Positions 58,001 through 64,000 of a DNA stretch of 64,000 nucleotides are shown piece by piece (position 1 is the stretch's first letter; the number at the start of each line of letters is the position of its first letter). This DNA comes from Bugula neritina (lineage: Eukaryota; Bryozoa; Gymnolaemata; Cheilostomatida; Bugulidae), in contig OZ037766.1 of NCBI GenBank assembly GCA_964035545.1, positions 7,883,722-7,947,721 on the forward strand, read 5' to 3'. Under the pieces are notes generated by a model. That model was not told the origin of the DNA. It saw nothing but the letters and a program-made list of their open reading frames with translations, and searched no databases. Position numbers and translations under genes: made by a program.

Positions 58001-61000
58001 TCCTAACCAAAACTCCATTTAAAACCACATAAAACTAAAGGGCCACCTGATCTAGAAAACCCACCTTACTGCAGTTAGCTCCGTTGAACTGGTAGATTTT
58101 CAGCCCCAAGTCCATAATGAATACGTCACCAGAGTTGATGTTCTTCCTTCGCATTTGAATCTGCTTTATTTGAACTTTCCTTCCTGACTTTTTCACCAGG
58201 AAGAGTCGTGGCTCATACTTGGTAGGCTCAACATGTCGGAATCCAGAAGCCACGCCTCCATCCATGTACCTGCCAAAGACAGTCAGATAATGACCATTAG
58301 TTCTGGTAACTCTAATCTGCACACCATTTAATCATCTACATCTATATTACAGGTTAATTCAGTCCTACCAGACGTATTAGGTAGCAGCAAGTTATACAAT
58401 AAGATATGTGTAATATGTTGAGCAATTTTTCTACAATATTTTTTTTAAAAAAACACGCATGGACTTTTCCTGATTGGTGCTACAGCAAAAAGAGTTTTGA
58501 CTTTACATAGCAAAGAGAGTGTGCGGCACAAGAGTTCAAATCCCAACATAACAATTCTGGTAACATGTCTCATGATTATTTACATCTTCCTGAGAATTTT
58601 CTTAGCTGCCATAATAGAATTTAGTTGCAATAGTAGCTTGGTGCTTCGGGTGCTACTTGCTAAGGCTAAGGCTAAGGATGGCCTTGGGTCACATACAATA
58701 AGCCTCACACAAATATAAATTTTAAACTTGCATTATATATATAACTAGAAAAATAGTTACACAAACTTTTATATTATACATATAAGGTACCCATTGAGCT
58801 TGAGTACAAACAGAACTGTAATCATTCAAATTTATACTGCCTAAGCAAGTTGATTGCTAAACATGTTCAGTGCATCTTTAGTAAGTTTTTACTTTTAAAA
58901 CTTATATTTTGTTTGGGGACATGGAGGCAGCCCATTTATCACCATATTATTTTGACAATCACCAAGGACTCCTTTTTAAAGATGACAATATTACATATTA
59001 ACCGCATGTTGAGGTAGATTACAAGCCTACATTAGTTAATAGCTAAAACAAAAGTACAAGTGTGTACATTACATATATTATTATTAGCCTGTGCCCATAT
59101 ATAGGTGCATTGTGTATGATTGTCAGCTATATTTTGACCCATTAGCAATGTAAATCATAGTAACTAATGAATGATAAAATTCCTGGCTCCATTATTATTC
59201 ATGATGTATACCATATATTGTATCAAAATAACCTACTAGTAACATAGTTGCTAGGCAAGCGCTATTAGTAATTCACTGGTATTATCATCTATAATAAAGC
59301 AATGCTTTATCACAGACAAAATTATAGTTGTAACTGCAATTCTATAAGTTAATTTATATATTTGTATGCAACTTCACTAATTTTTTATATAGCCCCACAC
59401 GGTCTCTAAAAATATAGTTCCTACTTAAAAGATGGAAGCAATACCTATGTAATAGTTATATCAACTAACGTTGACTAGAATACATACTAGATTTAGCTGG
59501 TGAACGTGTCCTGAAAGCTTAAAATAGATTCTATCTCACCTGGTGTTTTTAAACAAACTAATAATAGAAGTAATCATTGGTTTACTTAAAATTTAAATGC
59601 ATTAATTTATGTCAGAATTTTTAGCATCTGAAAACTAGAGGTTAGAACTGCCAAACATCTTGGACTACTTCTTGCATCCATTGTTTGATAATTTTTACTT
59701 TCGTTATGGCGAACAAATGGAAATTACAGACTAACCAGACTTTAATTTAGAACTTATAAAGGAGAATTTAAATGCTAATTATTAGGAAAATATTACAATG
59801 TCTATAAAAGTTGTAGTATGCTAGTACAAGTTTGTTTTTTATCCAAAAGTAAAATAAACTCCTATAACTGCAAAGAGTTGTGACTATAACTTACAGTGGT
59901 TTAGAGCCTTTAAGACTTACCATTTAGGACCTAAGTCTATTTGGGTGAATGAGTTTTTTATAATCTAAATTGGCTTGTGGTATTTCTATCGTTTATAGCC
60001 TTCCACCAAAACGGAACAGGTAAGTTTTTCCATTGTATTTACTAGTAATGAATGTCCGGCAAAGGCTGTTGAATGGCTTTTAGAATTTAGACAAACAATT
60101 CGATTATCATTGAAAATATTCGTGTATTGATTACACAATCTCAACTCCCACGGATGGCATGAATCATCCAAGCAGATTGCTTCTGGAATGCTCCCAGTGT
60201 CGTAGCACGCCATTAGCTACGTACAGCACAGTAAGATGCAGCGAGGCATGACCTACACCGGTCACGCTCTGAATAACTCTATCAACTATTATATCTATGC
60301 CGGAGTCGTATGTCTTTCCACTCGACTCCACCGCGCATTCATTACACTGACTATAGCCAATGGAATGTAATGTTGAGTGAAGTGCTTTCATCTTGTCATC
60401 CTTTACGCAAACATGTTCAACTCAAAGATAGGAGGCATCAAATCATAGCATACCAGACTATTTAGCACAGTGTATGACGCAGTATGTAGGCGTTCTACTT
60501 ACACCAATTTGTCAAAGTAGGACTTGAAGAGTGAAGACTCGTGAGCCTGCACTTCTCGGTGCTGGACTGGTCCATCATTGTGGTATGTGTCGAGCTCGAC
60601 TGTCTTATAAGCTGCAGTTCCATATTCATCCTGCAGTAGAATAAACAGGCAGAATAAACAAGCAAGTCACATTTCATAACGCACCAGCCACCTGCAGTGT
60701 TGACAAATGAAAATAAAACGAAGTGAAGGTAGTGTAAAGGAATGTTGTTTAGGCATCAACTAAAAAACTAAATAGGCCATAGCACAATGATAACCTGTGT
60801 TCACTGCATTGGTTTATTACGCCCAGTTTATCAATTCTTAGCCAAGCCTATAGCTTCTTATCTTACACTAGTAATATTACACAGTGTGTATGTAGGTCAT
60901 CACAATACAACTTGTATAGGCCATGAAAGTTTCAACAATTAGGTTCCATTACAAATAAAACAGCATAGTACGTTGAACTTAATATATTGTGAAGTTCAAA

Positions 61001-63269
61001 GAAATAACTGTATTCAATTAAAATTTGTTGCTGCATATTTAGCTAGCTAAATTGTTATGCAATACATAAGCTTGCAGGTTGAAACTAGTCTATTCAGAGG
61101 TTAATTGGAATGAACTACAAGTAAAATCACTGATATAAGTTACTAGTGGGTATAACTTTACGAACCTGGGTGCTGTGTTTGCCAATCCAGAAGTGCACAT
61201 CCCATGCAAGGGCTGGGCTGTTGGGATCAGGCTGGTATGTCTAAATTGGAAGAACAAATTGGAAATTACTGAAGCGCTAAAAGCAGTGCTCAGCAACTGA
61301 ACCAGCAAGTTTAACACAAACAAGTTCTAGTTTGCTACTTTACAGAGATAGTCTTTAATGCAGATGAATATATTACAATAACAACTGGTTGTCATGACAA
61401 CTAAGGTGAGTGACACATCCAGGTTTCTAAAACTTGTGACCATAAAGTTCTACTTACATGTAAAATAATATATGAGTCACCACTGTAGAAGTTTCCGTAC
61501 TCTTCCTTTGGCCAATGCTTCACTAGAAATTTCTAAAAAAAAGGTGCATCATACTGCAACAACACAGAGTATGCTTTACATAGCAAAATTTAGTCAAAAA
61601 TATCACATTTCTTATCTAAAGCAAATGCTAAGAGTACTATAGTGAAATCAGCATGAGACAATACCTCAATTCTCCATATCTCAGTGCCAGGCTTTGTACC
61701 AGAATTCTCCCAAGCCTTTTCGGTTTCGGCTGATGCCTCTGTAATTCATGCATTTCATGTTTAAACTGTTACAAATACTCAACTATGAATTATTAAAATT
61801 TGAGAGGATTATGATTGATTGTAAAAAGCTAAAATTATGCCATGCAGTCACAAAATACATATTCAACAATATCATTACTTTTTATATTTTTCTCTACATC
61901 TGAGCCAAACAAGGCCATGTTGGAATCTTTCCAGTCATATTCTTTAGCTTTTCTTAAACCTGCAATTATAAACAATGCAATATCTCCACACACAAAATAA
62001 CCAATTCAATTTAAATGTGGTTACAGATTACCTACAATACAGGCTTAAGAACATAATAAGGCAATTGTGTCATAAAATAGCTACAGGTAATAATAATTCA
62101 AATCTCCTATATCTTTGATTGGCACAGAAACACAAATCAATCTTACAAAACCTTTGCATCTAAAACACTCAAACTAAAATTTACACAAATATGAAAACAA
62201 TATGTATAAAATATGGCAAAATAAAGTAAAATAAAATATATAAAATAAAGATGCTTTTCGTCACACATGGCAACCCGAACTGTATGCCATAAAATGCAAC
62301 AAAAGTTATATCCATTTTTCAATGCAACTCATGTCATTAACTAATGCATCTTTAATCAAACACAAGTATTTGATTACAATCCGATTATACTTTCTGACAG
62401 GACTAGTTTTGTGTATTAACTTTACTTATTATAAACAATGTTTTAAATTTAAAAAAAGTGTTCAGCTTGAGCAATATTACTGTAGTAAAACACAAATTTC
62501 AACTGTTGTGTCTATATAGAAATCACCAAATTAGAAATATCAACAGATTCTTTCAAGCAAAAATTTAACATCCAGCATCAATCAAGGTAGGCATTGTGGT
62601 CTTGTGTGTAACTGTAAGGGAGTTTCTTTGATAGATGCTCTCAACACAATTAATCACTGAATGCAATTTCATAACATATTAATATATAACCATAAAATAG
62701 AATAACCAATAATAACTGCAACTTATTATTTCAATGTAATCACCAAGAGCTGCCATAACTCATACTGCTAGTGTTTCACTGGCCAGCTGAGCTCAACTTA
62801 AATTATCAACGTTAAGTCAATATTATTATTATTATTATTACATTTTTATTTTGATTTAATTTTACCAAACACATTTATATTGAATTTGATATTCACAATA
62901 ACAATTATAATAATTGGAATAATTATATTTATTACAATAACTATTACTATTAGTATTAGTATATTATTATAATTTCATAATCATAATGACTATCACTATG
63001 ATAGTATCTAATTCACTTTCAGTAAAATTACTTCTAAGTTTAGGTCTAAGAGCAAGTAAGTGTATAAGTATTACTATTAGTATTAGTATTACTACTAGTA
63101 CTAGTAGTAGTACTAGTAGTATTACTATTAGTATTACTATTAGTAATACTGTATTAGTATTACTATTAGACCTACTCTTAGTGATTTACTTTTAGTTGCT
63201 AAACTATTATTATTATTAGAATCACATTAAAATATAGTGGCTTTTAAACCAGATATACCAACCTGACAT
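54738..63269 (-). CDS. Gelsolin-family actin-severing/capping protein, three repeats (CapG/severin type)
   Basis: Twelve exons join in phase to 368 aa: 63269-63263, 61959-61879, 61738-61665, 61532-61458, 61240-61166, 60630-60503, 58269-58065, 57751-57653, 56894-56803, 56512-56434, 56045-55950 and 54833-54738. Repeat 1 includes [44 protein letters not shown] and [18 protein letters not shown]. Repeat 2 begins [13 protein letters not shown] (human gelsolin [13 protein letters not shown]), then [17 protein letters not shown]. Repeat 3 has [31 protein letters not shown] and the terminal [17 protein letters not shown]. There is no villin headpiece. Proteins of this length cap or sever actin filaments under Ca2+ and phosphoinositide control in the cytosol. 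Exon 1 codes only for Met-Ser. An E-box TCACGTGA lies about 125 bp upstream. A paralogue follows head-to-tail at the right edge. Confidence 0.93.
59986..60420 (-). pseudogene. Coding-like relic inside gelsolin intron 6
   Basis: On the gelsolin strand, a GC-richer patch is open in one frame from about 60420 to 60164 ([20 protein letters not shown], then [20 protein letters not shown]). It is then open in a second overlapping frame to 59986 ([17 protein letters not shown], then [16 protein letters not shown]). The pattern suggests one reading frame broken by a frameshift near 60200. I do not recognise a family. It does not fit between gelsolin exons 6 and 7, which already join exactly in phase. 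It could be a gene fragment, a retrocopy or decayed transposon coding sequence. Confidence 0.35.
62926..63200. repeat. ATTAST satellite in gelsolin intron 1
   Basis: Runs of ATTACTATTAGT surround a palindromic core TACTAGTACTAGTAGTAGTA near 63090-63110. It is the same vocabulary as the satellites near 8.6, 38.3 and 52.4 kb. Confidence 0.75.
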
Positions 63270-63393
63270 GTTGAAGAAGGTAAGTATTCGTATCAATGTA
63301 AAGTACTAGGCTATCTTGCAACCAGCGGGTGAATGCTCAATTGGACTAGAGAGGCACCGAGTACAAGGGTTGTATTTACAGCCGATATGAATG

Positions 63394-63401
63394 TCACGTG
63401 A
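63394..63401. promoter_or_regulatory. Palindromic E-box upstream of gelsolin
   Basis: TCACGTGA, a USF/MITF/Myc-class bHLH site, lies about 125 bp upstream of the gelsolin ATG, where a core promoter is expected. Confidence 0.4.
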
Positions 63402-63529
63402 TCTTTACTTCCTCATGTTCTTGAGTTTTATTGGTTATATTTATAATAAAGCCACGCCTTAAAACCATTACAGCAAGCTCAACTATGCTAAAACCGGCTG
63501 CAGATACTACCTTCAGTTATCAGTAATAA

Positions 63530-64000
63530 CAATATAGATTGTAGGGTAATACAAAAATACTAATTATATTACTATTATCTTTATAAAGGTATGATAACAA
63601 AAACTAATTATATCAGATGATAATTGAAATGACACATTTTTTAAATTTTAAATAGGTACTTAAAAAATTAATGCAGAGAAAATAGTTCAAATTTCTCTAT
63701 GGAAATGTTTTAAGCAACAAGAATTTTCTCTAGAAGTTCTGACTTTTGGCCCTCGCTCAGTACTGTGAAAGAAGCGAGAGGGTTAGTGTACTGCATCACA
63801 TAGGTCTGTAAAACGTAAATAATTACAAGAATCTAGAAAAAATGTTTCAGCATCTACCAAAGTAAAAATATTCGAAAGAAATAACTAATAAATGAATTTT
63901 GAAGATATCAACGTAATTATTAGCCAATGTTGAAACATATTTTATGCATAATCTGCCAACTACAAACTTAACATAGCGGTGAGGTTGGTGTTGGTGTGAA
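63530..64000. repeat. Right copy of the duplicated gelsolin 3' end
   Basis: Matches 54556-55030 in the same orientation, including non-coding flanks and intron. The match runs to the window edge, so the duplicated unit is larger than what is seen. Confidence 0.85.
63710..63805 (-). CDS. Last exon of a second gelsolin-family gene, partial
   Basis: A 96-bp exon (acceptor TTTTACAG, stop TAA) encodes 31 residues beginning [20 protein letters not shown] and ending ELLEKILVA. It differs from the terminal exon of the complete gelsolin gene at six residues, and both exons have the same length and phase. The rest of this paralogue lies to the right of the window on the minus strand. It is therefore a head-to-tail tandem duplicate, with upstream DNA of the complete gene acting as its 3' flank. 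The frame is intact, so it is probably functional. Confidence 0.85.
   Translation of the reverse strand, partial: TYVMQYTNPLASFTVLSEGQKSELLEKILVA

Noticed and set aside
58480-58720. Box B-like AGTTCAAATCC suggesting another SINE, and an overlapping 73-aa frame
   Set aside because: No convincing box A and no flanking duplication; the frame has no coding features.

Overview
The window is animal nuclear DNA. It is strongly AT-rich, and its genes are split into short exons with GT/AG introns of about 50 bp to 2.3 kb. The gene set is metazoan: CFAP53, SKA1, a dispanin/CD225 protein, IMMP1L, calumenin, UFC1, INTS12, HIGD2A and a three-repeat gelsolin. Gene density is about one per 5-6 kb. A non-bilaterian or other invertebrate animal such as a demosponge would fit, but nothing in the sequence fixes the phylum. 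No bacterial operon, CRISPR array, rRNA or intact tRNA gene was seen.

Layout. 1-4857: the 5' part of a GC-rich Ty3/gypsy LTR retrotransposon on the minus strand (5' LTR, tRNA-Leu-type primer site, gag-protease-reverse transcriptase, then RNase H-integrase after one in-frame TAG). It abuts a roughly 0.5 kb TA tract. 5911-7071: the first coding exons of CFAP53 (-), whose remaining exons must lie beyond the retroelement. 8315-8885: an ATTAST-type low-complexity satellite. 9199-13377: SKA1 (+, five exons), with a TTAA-flanked MITE in intron 1 and a hAT-like MITE with a perfect 8-bp target duplication in intron 4. 13.4-20 kb: gene-poor DNA with a near-perfect 45-nt hairpin. 20991-23527: dispanin (+). 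24734-26798: IMMP1L (-). 26.8-30.8 kb: AT-rich satellites and palindromes. 30773-34254: calumenin (+, seven exons, ends HDEF). 35153-37664: UFC1 (-, four exons). 39065-42079: INTS12 (+, eight exons). 43941-45305: an intronless 454-aa orphan ORF (+). 45884-49522: a small gene resembling only the C-terminal domain of TBC1D23 (-). 52850-53063: a tRNA-derived SINE with an 18-bp target duplication. 53199-54400: HIGD2A (+). 54738-63269: gelsolin/CapG-like gene (-, twelve exons). 63530-64000: a second copy of that gene's 3' end, so a tandem paralogue continues off the right edge.

The genes are unrelated housekeeping or cell-biological loci and form no single pathway: cilia (CFAP53), kinetochore (SKA1), mitochondria (IMMP1L, HIGD2A), secretory pathway (calumenin, TBC1D23-like), UFMylation (UFC1), snRNA processing (INTS12) and actin (gelsolin). 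Exon boundaries were set by hand from splice signals, reading phase and remembered family sequences, and no database search was run. No clearly new biological system was found. The best leads are the CFAP53-SKA1 linkage, the stand-alone TBC1D23-type domain, the orphan ORF, the 45-nt hairpin, the recurrent TCACGTGA motif and the odd Gag of the retroelement.
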